A DNA stretch of 10,929 bases, from assembly GCA_007132255.1 (NCBI GenBank), contig SLOZ01000203.1, positions 1 to 10,929 on the forward strand. The letters run 5' to 3'. Of the stretch, positions 1 to 6,962 are shown piece by piece. Position 1 is the stretch's first letter. The number at the start of each line of letters is the position of its first letter. Origin of the DNA: Limnochordia bacterium. GTDB lineage: Bacteria; Bacillota; Limnochordia; Darwinibacteriales; B1SED10-159. The notes under the pieces are model-generated. The model was not told the DNA's origin and did no database searches. It saw only the letters and a program-made list of their open reading frames with translations. Both the position numbers and the translations under genes were made by a program.

Positions 1-7
1 GGGCTAA

Positions 8-82
8 CGCCTCGCTGACCTTATTGTGTTCGCGGACCGACTCGCGAGCTTCAACCGATACCGCCCTTTTGAGGAAGACTGA
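8..82 (+). other. Possible C-terminal remnant of an upstream protein
   Basis: A 24-codon stretch ending at a TGA at 80-82 reads RLADLIVFADRLASFNRYRP followed by FEED, which has a protein-like composition. A TAA at 5-7 closes the frame immediately upstream, so it is either the broken tail of a gene outside the window or chance. No family is recognised. The rest of 1-113 shows no other feature. Confidence 0.15.
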
Positions 83-113
83 ACATCGCTGGCGAACAGA
101 TAGAATTTCTTCC

Positions 114-142
114 TTGCAATTCGGGCGTTCGCGAGTTATACT
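114..142 (+). promoter_or_regulatory. Sigma-A-type promoter of the peroxiredoxin gene
   Basis: TTGCAA at 114-119 and TATACT at 137-142 are separated by 17 bp, a near-consensus housekeeping promoter. Transcription would start near 149-150, leaving a leader of about 40 nt. A small inverted repeat, GTAA-CAA-TTAC (150-160), lies right at the predicted start and could be an operator. It is not a full PerR box. The promoter is read from the sequence; the operator role is inference. Confidence 0.65.
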
Positions 143-187
143 CTTATTAGTAACAATTACCATTAAATCAAGGAGGATGTTATTGTC

Positions 188-850
188 ATGGAAAACACCG
201 CAAGTCTGCCACTGCTCGGAGACCAATTTCCCCAGATGAAGGTTAAAACAACGCACGGAGAAATGGTCCTGCCCGACGACTATGCCGGAAAATGGTTTGT
301 TCTATTTAGCCATCCTGGCGACTTCACACCCGTATGTACCACGGAATTCGTCGGGTTCTCGCAGAAAGACGACCAGTTTAAGGAATTAAATACTGAACTT
401 ATCGGCCTCTCGGTGGACCAAGTTTTCAGCCACATCAAATGGGTGGAATGGATCAATGAGAATATGGGTGTCAAAGTACCCTTCCCCGTCATTGCCGATG
501 AATTAGGCCGTGTCTCAACCAAATTGGGCATGCTCCATGAGGCCAAGGGCACCAACACTGTCCGTGCCGTGTTCATCGTTGACGATCAAGGTATCCTGCG
601 CTTGATGATGTACTACCCGCAGGAAGTCGGACGCAGCGTTGACGAAGTGCTGCGAGCACTGAAGGCTCTGCAGATCACTGACAAACACAAAGTCGCTGCA
701 CCGGAAAACTGGCCTAACAATGACACCTTTGGCGACAAAGTGATTATTCCCCCGGCAGCAACCGAAGAGCAAGTGGAACTGCGGAGAGCTCAAGCAGCCT
801 CTGGTGACATCGAAATGAAAGATTGGTGGTTCGCTTACAGGAAACTCTAG
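188..850 (+). CDS. Peroxiredoxin, 1-Cys (Prx6-like) type
   Basis: A 220-residue cytoplasmic thiol peroxidase that would reduce hydrogen peroxide and organic peroxides. The N-terminal AhpC/TSA thioredoxin fold carries the peroxidatic motif PGDFTPVCTTE with Cys50, supported by Thr47 and the conserved Arg126 in TVRAVFIVD. The C-terminal extension ends in DWWFAYRKL, the archaeal/Prx6-type tail. Long family members such as the Aeropyrum pernix enzyme usually have additional cysteines around DWWF, but here Cys50 is the only cysteine. The protein therefore cannot form an intramolecular disulfide and should depend on an external thiol. The ATG at 188 follows AGGAGG at 171-176 with 11-nt spacing. The gene is monocistronic, between its own promoter and a strong terminator. 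In an anaerobe its role is probably oxygen or peroxide defence (inference). The family call is firm. Confidence 0.95.
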   Translation: MENTASLPLLGDQFPQMKVKTTHGEMVLPDDYAGKWFVLFSHPGDFTPVCTTEFVGFSQKDDQFKELNTELIGLSVDQVFSHIKWVEWINENMGVKVPFPVIADELGRVSTKLGMLHEAKGTNTVRAVFIVDDQGILRLMMYYPQEVGRSVDEVLRALKALQITDKHKVAAPENWPNNDTFGDKVIIPPAATEEQVELRRAQAASGDIEMKDWWFAYRKL

Positions 851-870
851 GAATACAGCAACGATCCGAA

Positions 871-920
871 AAACAGCCCCCACCGCGAGTCCATGGACTC
901 ACTGTGGGGGCTGTTTATTT
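871..920 (+). terminator. Strong, possibly bidirectional intrinsic terminator
   Basis: A perfect 13-bp stem pairs 871-883 with 904-916 (core CAGCCCCCAC/GTGGGGGCTG) and is followed by TATTTTTG. The 20-nt loop contains its own perfect 14-bp palindrome, GAGTCCATGGACTC (887-900). Reading the other strand, the stem is followed by TTTCGG, so it could also end transcription arriving from the minus-strand lactate permease gene, whose stop is at 982-984. It lies 20 bp after the peroxiredoxin stop. Confidence 0.9.
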
Positions 921-981
921 TTGATTGGCATCTTCGCCTAGCACCAACACCTGTGGCCACCAACGACCGACGAGTGCGATC

Positions 982-2673
982 CTAGAACAGACTCGGCACC
1001 AATACATGGACTAACAGCAGACCCAGAAGACCAGCACCAAGACCATAGATTAGCAGTGGCACAACGGTCTTGCGAATTACGTCACCTTCACGACCAGATA
1101 TGCCGGTAACACCAGCGATGGCGGCAACGTTCAAGACCGAGATCAGGTTGCCGATGCCGCCACTGGTACTCTGCAGCGCTACAATAATGGTGCGCGAAAG
1201 GCCCAGTTCTTCAGCTGCCTGATACTGCAGAGTGCTGAAGAGAATATTCGATGACGTATTACTCCCCGTCATAAACGCGCCCAACACACCTATCCATGGC
1301 GTCACCATAGGCAGAGCGTTCCCAGCCGCCGAAGCTACCACAGTGGACAGGGTGTGAATCATGCTCGACTGTCCGCTAAAGTTCGTTCCGGATTGAATCA
1401 TGATCTGGGCCATGGATACCGCAACAATCAGTGTCATGGCTGCAGGCAGAACCTGCCTCCCTGTTTTCTTCCACACCTGGACCACTCCATCCAGCGGCAC
1501 CCGGTGCAGCCAACCTGTCATGATAGCCACGGGCAAAAATGGCAGGAAACCCGGCACATAAAGCGGACGAACTCGAAAGGAAAGTTCGGAGCCGAACAGG
1601 TTCGTCATACCGACCGTGAACTGCTGCAGCCAATCGACAATGCCAAGGGCTGGCAGTCTCGTCACGAAAAGAAACGAAGCCACAGCCAGATAAGGGAGCC
1701 ATCCCATCCATACCGGCATATTCTTTTGGGGTTCCGTGCGCACCAAACGTTCTTGGCTGAGGCCACCCCGCCAAACGTCATCCCAAAGAGCAACATCAGG
1801 GAACTCCCAAACATTTCGCGGCATAAGGATTCCGCGCTGGGCCATGAAAAGTCCCAGACCCAAACAAACAAGGCCTGTGGTGATCGCTGGCAATTCGCCG
1901 CCAAAGAACCGCGCCATCACCATTGTGGTTCCTCCCGCTGCGAGCCCCAAGACCAATGCAAACGGCAGAATCTCCACGGTTCCGCGCAGGGCCTGCCTGC
2001 CCCGGCCTTGGCCGGCTTTCCCGAACCAATAGAGCATGAAGAATACAGCCAGGCTGCCCCAGAGAACATAGGCCGATCCCGTGAAGACACCCACCCAGCG
2101 AACGACTCCATCCATGAATTCTTGTTCCATTCCTCCAGGAAGCACATCGACGATAACCGAACCCACACCATGAAGGGTTGGAATACCGGCAACGCCGAAG
2201 GGAGGATTAGGAGCGTTGAACCAAAGGCTAAACACAGCCGCCGCCAGTGGCGGAAACCCCAGGCCAATCATGAGGGGCGCCACCAATGCTGCGGGTGTCC
2301 CGAATCCGGCGACACCCTCGATAATCGTGATCACGCCATACCCCAAAAGGAGCAGCTGGACTCGCCGATCGCGATGAATCGTTGTGAAGTGCCAGCGAAT
2401 GGTACCCAAAGCTCCACTGCGTTCGAGATACCCCATCAACAATATGGCTCCGAAAATCGTTATGATGATCTCCGAAGCCTGAAGCCCGCCATAGACTACC
2501 GTTGTTCCCCACCACGCAAAATCCATTCGCCAAACGAACAATCCCAACAAACTGGCCACGATCCAGCCAAACCCCATGGATATGATGGCTTTCTTGCGAA
2601 GGACAACCAAAAATGTAAAAGCTACTGCAATCGGCAGAATACTTAGGAGTACCCAAATTGAGATAGCCATCAC
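982..2673 (-). CDS. lldP: L-lactate permease (LctP/LldP family)
   Basis: A 563-residue polytopic membrane protein of the lactate permease family (TC 2.A.14), which takes up lactate, and in some members glycolate, in symport with protons. Length is typical of the family. Hydrophobic segments run from residue 4 to the C terminus, about 12 or more helices, with only short polar loops, the largest around residues 290-315. The family signature EGVAGFGTPAALVAPL lies near residues 119-134, followed by GLGFPPLAAAVFSLWFNAPN. A GTG at 2673 is immediately followed by an ATG at 2670, and either could be the start. The preceding GACGGGG is a poor, very close ribosome binding site, so the true start is less sure than the family. 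The gene lies downstream of the iron alcohol dehydrogenase on the same strand but 343 bp away, so joint transcription is uncertain. The nearby lar genes support lactate as substrate. Confidence 0.95.
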   Translation of the reverse strand: MMAISIWVLLSILPIAVAFTFLVVLRKKAIISMGFGWIVASLLGLFVWRMDFAWWGTTVVYGGLQASEIIITIFGAILLMGYLERSGALGTIRWHFTTIHRDRRVQLLLLGYGVITIIEGVAGFGTPAALVAPLMIGLGFPPLAAAVFSLWFNAPNPPFGVAGIPTLHGVGSVIVDVLPGGMEQEFMDGVVRWVGVFTGSAYVLWGSLAVFFMLYWFGKAGQGRGRQALRGTVEILPFALVLGLAAGGTTMVMARFFGGELPAITTGLVCLGLGLFMAQRGILMPRNVWEFPDVALWDDVWRGGLSQERLVRTEPQKNMPVWMGWLPYLAVASFLFVTRLPALGIVDWLQQFTVGMTNLFGSELSFRVRPLYVPGFLPFLPVAIMTGWLHRVPLDGVVQVWKKTGRQVLPAAMTLIVAVSMAQIMIQSGTNFSGQSSMIHTLSTVVASAAGNALPMVTPWIGVLGAFMTGSNTSSNILFSTLQYQAAEELGLSRTIIVALQSTSGGIGNLISVLNVAAIAGVTGISGREGDVIRKTVVPLLIYGLGAGLLGLLLVHVLVPSLF

Positions 2674-3016
2674 CCCGTCTGTAGGAAACTATGTTGCGTT
2701 TGGATAATCTAGCACGTGGTTACCGGGATTTAATGTTTAGGTGCGATTGCTTAGAGTGAAAGATTCACTCGCGCTCGTGCCTGGTTTGGTTGCTTCTGAG
2801 TTTAAAAACTCCAGGCTGGCCTTCTGGCGAGTTGACCCGTCGACACAAATACCGCTGCAAAACAAATCGCTCCGGCTTGCAGTGGTCCACAAGACCAACT
2901 CCAGGGTAGTTAAACCATCACGTTCGAGGATCCCGGACGGGAGCAAGAGCAATAGCCCACTCTGCGTGGCCCAAGGTGCCCAATCTTGCATGGTACACGT
3001 CCACGCGAGGAGTTCT
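2674..3016. other. Intergenic region between lldP and the alcohol dehydrogenase
   Basis: This 343-bp stretch has open frames on both strands, but none with a ribosome binding site, a recognisable domain or protein-like composition. No convincing sigma-A promoter for lldP was found. The best -10-like string on the minus strand is TAGATT, with only a poor -35. A perfect inverted repeat lies at 2754-2770 and is listed separately. A short hairpin without a U-tract (AGGAGTT 3008-3014 with AACTCCT 3024-3030) overlaps the dehydrogenase stop codon. Confidence 0.5.
2754..2770. promoter_or_regulatory. Inverted repeat upstream of lldP, candidate operator
   Basis: GAGTGAA-AGA-TTCACTC is a perfect 7-bp inverted repeat with a 3-nt centre, 81 bp upstream of the lldP start on the minus strand. 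It has no U-tract, so it is unlikely to be a terminator. Size and symmetry suit a dimeric repressor or activator site. That role is inference. Confidence 0.25.
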
Positions 3017-4291
3017 TCAGTTAAACTCCTTGATCAGGGACAGATCGCCCGTTTTCGCTGCCAGCAGGATCGGTTCCATATATTCATCAACCAAACTTGC
3101 ATTGAGTGGGATCGGCATATTTTTCAGTTTCATTTCCAATTGAGGATTCTTAGCTGCCGCCAAGGCACGATCAATGTGCACTTCCGAAAAAGACGGGAGC
3201 TCAGTTAACGTCGTTGGGACGCCAATACTCCGGTAAAAACTTCGCAGCCCTTCTGCGACCACGGTTCCCAACTCACGACCCGTGCGGTTCAACACACCAC
3301 TTTCCATGAATCCTGCTTCAGCAAGCAATTGACCGACTATGCGTAACTGTGGCTGCACAGCAGGAGCAAAAAAGACGGTGTAATAGGGATTCATCAAACC
3401 GCAAGCACGTCCATGACTGGTAACGTCGATTAACGAGAAACTAGTCAAGTGCGCTCCGTTGGTTCCACCAACCATAATTGCGTAGCCACCCAAATCCGTC
3501 GCCAAGCCCAACGCTTCGCGAGCCTCCAAATCATCGGGATTGTCGAGAGCCAACTTTGTGTACTTCAGGATTAACCCCAAAGCCACTTCCACAATTTCGC
3601 TGCAGCGATCATATTCCTCGTCAGAAACCCCATAAAACACTTCCAAACAATGAGACAAGCCGTCAATGGCTCCATCGGCGGTCAAGTCCCCGGGCATACT
3701 GGTGGTAACGTCGTAGTCAAACACTGCCTTTGGAGGCACAATCGCTTCATCGACGATTAGTTTCTTTTGACCGGCTACCGGATCCGTTACGTTGGAATAT
3801 TTTGTTAAGTGTGCCGCCGAACTAGAAGCTGTCTGAATAGCAATTAACGGCAGCAAGTTTTTACCAGTCTTGTTCATGGTGTCGGTTACGCATCCAGTTC
3901 CAAAATAGGTTTCGACCTCTGGCGAGAATTCGCCTAGACTGGCCAAGACATTGGCTGCTTTCGCCGCGTCAATGCCACTGCCACCACCCATAACCACGAT
4001 GCAGTCCGGTCGGTAATGAAGAATATACCCCTGCAGCCGATACACGTCTTCACGTGGAGCATTGGGCTGTGCGCCGGGTACAACCCGTTCTCCCGCTAGT
4101 TTAACGTTGTGTTTTTGCAGGGAAGCCATAACTTTATCATGGAAGGCATCACCACGATTGGAGATAAAAAGCGCTCGCTGCCCATAGGCCGCTGCCATGT
4201 TACCAACTGCATCGATAGTGTCGAGGCCAAAGGCGTACGAACCGCCCTTGAAGTCCTCCAACAATGCTACTGCTCGTTCTTGAAGTTTCAC
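3017..4291 (-). CDS. Iron-containing alcohol dehydrogenase (group III)
   Basis: A 424-residue NAD(P)-linked oxidoreductase of the Fe-ADH superfamily, interconverting an alcohol and its aldehyde or ketone. The nucleotide-binding signature GGGSGIDAAKA lies at residues 102-112. Residues aligned with the four metal ligands are visible: Asp210 and His214 in DGAIDGLSHCLE, His281 in GGTNGAH, and His293 in TSHGRACGLMNP. The usual TTAGTGSE segment is replaced by IQTASSSAAHLTKYSNVTDP (residues 152-171), so it belongs to a divergent subgroup and its substrate cannot be named. The start is GTG at 4291, fixed by AGGAGG at 4300-4305 with 8-nt spacing. Upstream there is 627 bp without a gene and no clear promoter. 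lldP follows on the same strand, so a role in lactate-linked or fermentative metabolism is plausible but inferred. Confidence 0.92.
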   Translation of the reverse strand: MKLQERAVALLEDFKGGSYAFGLDTIDAVGNMAAAYGQRALFISNRGDAFHDKVMASLQKHNVKLAGERVVPGAQPNAPREDVYRLQGYILHYRPDCIVVMGGGSGIDAAKAANVLASLGEFSPEVETYFGTGCVTDTMNKTGKNLLPLIAIQTASSSAAHLTKYSNVTDPVAGQKKLIVDEAIVPPKAVFDYDVTTSMPGDLTADGAIDGLSHCLEVFYGVSDEEYDRCSEIVEVALGLILKYTKLALDNPDDLEAREALGLATDLGGYAIMVGGTNGAHLTSFSLIDVTSHGRACGLMNPYYTVFFAPAVQPQLRIVGQLLAEAGFMESGVLNRTGRELGTVVAEGLRSFYRSIGVPTTLTELPSFSEVHIDRALAAAKNPQLEMKLKNMPIPLNASLVDEYMEPILLAAKTGDLSLIKEFN

Positions 4292-4918
4292 GATTGATTC
4301 CTCCTAAATAACCAACGTACGAATGTCAACAAGCACTTGCGAGCAGAACCTCTACGGTTAGATCTTCTTCAGTGGGATTGGTTATCCTGTGCGCATCAGA
4401 AAAACAAACATCCTGAGCAAACGTTAAGGCCCGGATGCAATTTGCACGTTTGCAGGTTGTACCATTCTCACGAAGACGTGCCAACTGTTTAAGGGCTCAA
4501 AGCGTCTCAAGCGAGATCGAAGGCGAGGATCCGTGCTTCGCTTACCAGCAACGTTGGGTTCTAGACGTACTCCATTGGAAGGACAACAGGTCCATTGACT
4601 CCAACTTAACTCTGAACCTAGACCAATCACCACGTCCTTCTCGTTGTCAAAGGTCCATCTACATACACATAGTATAGAGGCTTCCCACGATCGCACCGGA
4701 TGTATCCAGCAAAACCGGCCATCGTTACCGGCACTGAAGAGCCGTCAACTAGAGAAGCCGGTTCCGTCTCGAAGCCTAGGGCGACGAATGATAGACCCGG
4801 GTCAGACTACTGAAGTCTGACCCGGGTCGTTTATGGCCTGCACCATGAAGTTCTGATCCTTCTGAGGTTACCCAGGGGCCAGCGACGGCCTAGCGGATTG
4901 CTGCCAAATAACTTGGCT
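4292..4918. other. 627-bp gene-poor stretch
   Basis: No frame here has both a ribosome binding site and a recognisable domain. Seen in it: the palindrome TGCAATTTGCA at 4436-4446, overlapping a tandem TTTGCA-CG-TTTGCA at 4441-4454; a TATACT -10-like string on the minus strand near 4670-4675 without a matching -35; and a perfect 15-bp inverted repeat at 4794-4828. The first two lie upstream of the minus-strand dehydrogenase and could belong to its control region. No known riboswitch class was recognised by eye. Confidence 0.5.
4794..4828 (-). terminator. Perfect 15-bp inverted repeat behind the lar/fmdE-like operon
   Basis: The 15-nt arm GACCCGGGTCAGACT (4794-4808) and its exact complement (4814-4828) are separated by the 5-nt loop ACTGA. 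Each arm contains the self-palindrome GACCCGGGTC. It lies 90 bp past the stop of the FmdE-like gene. On the minus strand it is followed by TATCATTC and on the plus strand by GTTTATGG, so a proper U-tract is missing. It is probably a terminator of the minus-strand operon, but a mobile-repeat arm or a processing hairpin is also possible. Confidence 0.5.
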
Positions 4919-5443
4919 TTACCAACCGCGGCTGTAGGCATCGACACAATCAACGCAGAGTTGACGGCCATTTTGCAGTCGGATAAAGGGCTCAGCCGCC
5001 CCTTCCCCACAGTTCTCACAGTTCACTGTTCTAAATAGGCGTGCTTGCTCGGGAACGTCATAGGTAGGATCTTTGACTTCGAAAAGCGCAACGGGATCTG
5101 CCTCCACAATGGCCTTCATCTTTGCCTCCCGTTCCTCGGGCAAATCTGTAGGTTTCCAAACCAGACGAACAGCTTCCCCTGTTCTTCGGACAAAAAACGA
5201 AAACGCCTGTTTGCCCCTGGGTCGAAAGATCAAATTGCCTTTACCCATCGTACACCCAGTCAAGTACTGCACAGCGTCCACGCCGCAGGCATCGTTTTCG
5301 GTAATGCAGACCAACTCTTCATCTGCAGCCGAACCAAAACCGAGGTGGACTTGGGCGGCCCGGGCCGCTTGGAATCCAATAGCCAAGCCAGGACAGGCAT
5401 GACCGTGAAACGCTACACACTCTTGCCACTTCGCTTCTTGCAT
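4919..5443 (-). CDS. FmdE-like protein with C-terminal zinc ribbon
   Basis: A 174-residue soluble protein of the FmdE family, named after a protein encoded with molybdenum formylmethanofuran dehydrogenase in methanogens. Bacterial members have no settled function. The N-terminal motif CVAFHGHACPGLAIG gives Cys9, His13, His15 and Cys17. A second cluster, CITENDACGVDAVQYLTGC, gives Cys46, Cys53 and Cys64, arranged as expected for a metal site. The tail carries a four-cysteine zinc ribbon (Cys142, Cys145, Cys163, Cys166). I chose ATG 5443, 9 nt from GAGGAG at 5453-5458. The in-frame TTG at 5446 is 6 nt from it and also possible. It follows larC2 by 75 bp on the same strand, so it is probably the last gene of the lar transcript. 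That suggests a role in metal or cofactor handling, which is inference only. Confidence 0.85.
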   Translation of the reverse strand: MQEAKWQECVAFHGHACPGLAIGFQAARAAQVHLGFGSAADEELVCITENDACGVDAVQYLTGCTMGKGNLIFRPRGKQAFSFFVRRTGEAVRLVWKPTDLPEEREAKMKAIVEADPVALFEVKDPTYDVPEQARLFRTVNCENCGEGAAEPFIRLQNGRQLCVDCVDAYSRGW

Positions 5444-5518
5444 CAAGAATCACTCCTCTCTAGCTTCCGAACAGCTGTCGTTGCCCATCGGGATCAGCGG
5501 ATATACCTGGACCAATAT

Positions 5519-5944
5519 TCAAGACAACTCGTCTGTAGCCGTTCTGAACCGCTTTTGCGCTTCCTGCTGTGCCTCACGATACACTTCGAGCAGCGGTACT
5601 CCATGGCTCGCTGCTTGTCGACTGCAATCCTCATATTCCGGTGCATATTTGATCACGCTGCCGTTCTGCAGGCCTGCCTTGACGGTAATCGGTCCATACA
5701 GAGTGTCTACGGTGATGTACTGACGCTCCAATGCAGTGCGCTCGACGGGGTAGCGGCGGATCCCCAAGGTGGTGGTCTCCCGAAACACAATGCCTTCTAA
5801 GTTCTTGCAGTCCTTGTCATGGGCCAGAACACTGAGCTTAATGGCCGGGCGATTCTTCTTCATGATAATGTGTGTTAAGTAGACATCCAGGGCTCCGGCA
5901 GCGAACAGCCGCGGGAAAAGAAAGGAGAAGACTTCCGAACTCAT
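5519..5944 (-). CDS. larC2: LarC C-terminal domain (larC2), NPN nickel insertase
   Basis: This is the C-terminal half of LarC (formerly DUF111), the CTP-dependent enzyme that inserts nickel in the last step of NPN cofactor synthesis. Recognisable blocks are LFAAGALDVYLTHIIMKKNRP, FRETTTLGIRRYPVER and APEYEDC. From the ATG at 5944 it codes for 141 residues. That ATG is unlikely to be the real start: it lacks a ribosome binding site, and the same frame upstream already encodes the family motif LETNIDDM, reaching back to 5998 just after a TAA at 5999-6001. The frame is -1 relative to larC1, and the two fit together at the A9 tract (5986-5994). A fusion through that site would be about 445 residues. 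The known L. plantarum LarC is made from larC1 and larC2 in a comparable way. Confidence 0.88.
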   Translation of the reverse strand: MSSEVFSFLFPRLFAAGALDVYLTHIIMKKNRPAIKLSVLAHDKDCKNLEGIVFRETTTLGIRRYPVERTALERQYITVDTLYGPITVKAGLQNGSVIKYAPEYEDCSRQAASHGVPLLEVYREAQQEAQKRFRTATDELS

Positions 5945-5961
5945 GTCATCAATATTGGTCT

Positions 5962-6855
5962 CTAGGATGAAAAGGGATTCAGGGCTTTTTTTTTGCCCTT
6001 AAAAACTCGAAGCGCATTAGTAACGGGAAGTTCCTTGGTTCCTAAGCCGTAGCCAACTTCTTCAATGACCATCTCAGGCAGTGGAATATAATCTTTCGCT
6101 AACGTCTTGATAATAGCCGCTCCCGTTGGTGTGACTAACTCGCTCTGAATACCCTTTGAGTAAATGGGAACCCCTTTAAGAATCTCCACGGTGGCTGGAG
6201 CAGGCACAGGAATCCTACCATGCTGGCACTTCACAAAGCCTGTGCCTACGTGGAGCGGCGACGCGTAAATCTCTTCGCTACCCAGCATATCTATGGCAAT
6301 GGCGGTCCCCACGATATCGACAATGGAGTCCACCGCACCTACTTCGTGGAAGTGGACCTCGGATAGCGGCTTATCGTGAACCTTAGCTTCTGCCGCCGCC
6401 ACGTAGCCAAACATTGTTTTGCTTAGTTCCTTGACACGGTCCGTAACATCACTGGCATCAATGAGTTTTTCGATATCGAAAAGGTTGCGCTGGATATGAG
6501 TGCCATGGTTGTGACCATGGTTGTGACCGTCGCCATGGTCGTGACTATGTCCATGTCCATGCGTGTGGGAATCCTCGTGCTCATGTTCGTCGTCTTGATC
6601 ATGAATGTGCGCATGATTGTGTTGATGCTTTTGGTGATGCGCGTCCGGATGGCCTTCATCATCCAACAATACCGTGAATTTGGTTCCCGTGATTCCGTTC
6701 TTCTGTTTTCGTTCGATACGGATCTGGTAACCGCTCAGATTCAGCTTCTGCAGTTGTTCGAGAAACTGTGTTTGATCGACTCCGAGATCTAAGAGAGCAG
6801 CAACGGTCATATCACCGCTGATTCCAGATAAACACTGGAAGTAGAGAATATCCAT
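5962..6855 (-). CDS. larC1: LarC N-terminal domain (larC1) with His-rich insert
   Basis: This is the N-terminal half of the NPN cofactor nickel insertase, 297 residues if read to its own TAG. It opens with the family start MDILYFQCLSGISGDMTVAALLDLGVD. Residues 69-120 hold about 21 histidines in HxH and HxHxH patterns, an evident nickel-binding or storage insert. Family blocks HFHEVGAVDSIVDIVGTA, VPAPATVEIL and ELVTPTGAAI follow. After residue 290 (end of KGKKK) the zero frame adds only ALNPFSS and stops, while the -1 frame continues as SPESLFILETNIDDM, the expected LarC continuation. The ATG at 6855 follows GGGAGG (6865-6870) with 9-nt spacing. Upstream by 107 bp on the same strand is the degraded larB; larC2 and the FmdE-like gene follow. 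Confidence 0.93.
   Translation of the reverse strand: MDILYFQCLSGISGDMTVAALLDLGVDQTQFLEQLQKLNLSGYQIRIERKQKNGITGTKFTVLLDDEGHPDAHHQKHQHNHAHIHDQDDEHEHEDSHTHGHGHSHDHGDGHNHGHNHGTHIQRNLFDIEKLIDASDVTDRVKELSKTMFGYVAAAEAKVHDKPLSEVHFHEVGAVDSIVDIVGTAIAIDMLGSEEIYASPLHVGTGFVKCQHGRIPVPAPATVEILKGVPIYSKGIQSELVTPTGAAIIKTLAKDYIPLPEMVIEEVGYGLGTKELPVTNALRVFKGKKKALNPFSS
5981..6001 (-). promoter_or_regulatory. Candidate larC -1 frameshift (recoding) site
   Basis: On the minus strand the sequence reads TTAAGGGC, nine A, then GCCCTG. The A9 tract (5986-5994) is read AAA AAA AAA in the larC1 frame. A slip of one base back continues with AGC CCT GAA into larC2. The -1 frame is closed by TAA at 5999-6001 and the zero frame by TAG at 5962-5964, so any switch must happen within 34 nt, and A9 is the only slippery stretch there. 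AGGGC and GCCCT flank the A9 as a 5-bp stem, and AAGGG just upstream resembles a Shine-Dalgarno stimulator. RNA polymerase slippage adding one A would give the same product. Confidence 0.7.
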
Positions 6856-6962
6856 GGTAGAAAACCTCCCTGATATAGTTCAGAAGCGCTAATGTTGTGA
6901 ACAGGGACGTTCTGTCCCGTTTTCCCTTACCGCAGGTCCAGGCTGCCAAAGCCCCTGCTTTT

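Noticed and set aside
1354..2646. 430-codon plus-strand open frame opposite lldP
   Set aside because: Its composition is rich in Gln, His, Pro and Arg with no domain. The opposite strand encodes a full-length, clearly recognisable permease.
2737..2991. Minus-strand open frame of 84 codons between the Fe-ADH and lldP
   Set aside because: No ribosome binding site, no recognisable family and low-quality composition; treated as non-coding.
4323..4328. TTGACA on the minus strand as a -35 element for the Fe-ADH
   Set aside because: At 17 bp spacing the -10 position would fall on the ribosome binding site; no usable -10 exists.
5045..5800. 251-codon plus-strand open frame opposite the FmdE-like gene and larC2
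   Set aside because: It spans two recognised minus-strand genes and their gap, without a domain or ribosome binding site.
6496..6792. Plus-strand open frame of 98 codons that looks like a hydrophobic membrane protein rich in Met and Val
   Set aside because: It is the antisense of the His-rich CAT/CAC codons of larC1, which read ATG/GTG on the other strand. It has no ribosome binding site.
6904..6918. GGGAC-GTTCT-GTCCC hairpin between larB and larC as a terminator
   Set aside because: The T-run follows on the plus strand, where no gene needs ending. On the operon strand there is no U-tract after it.
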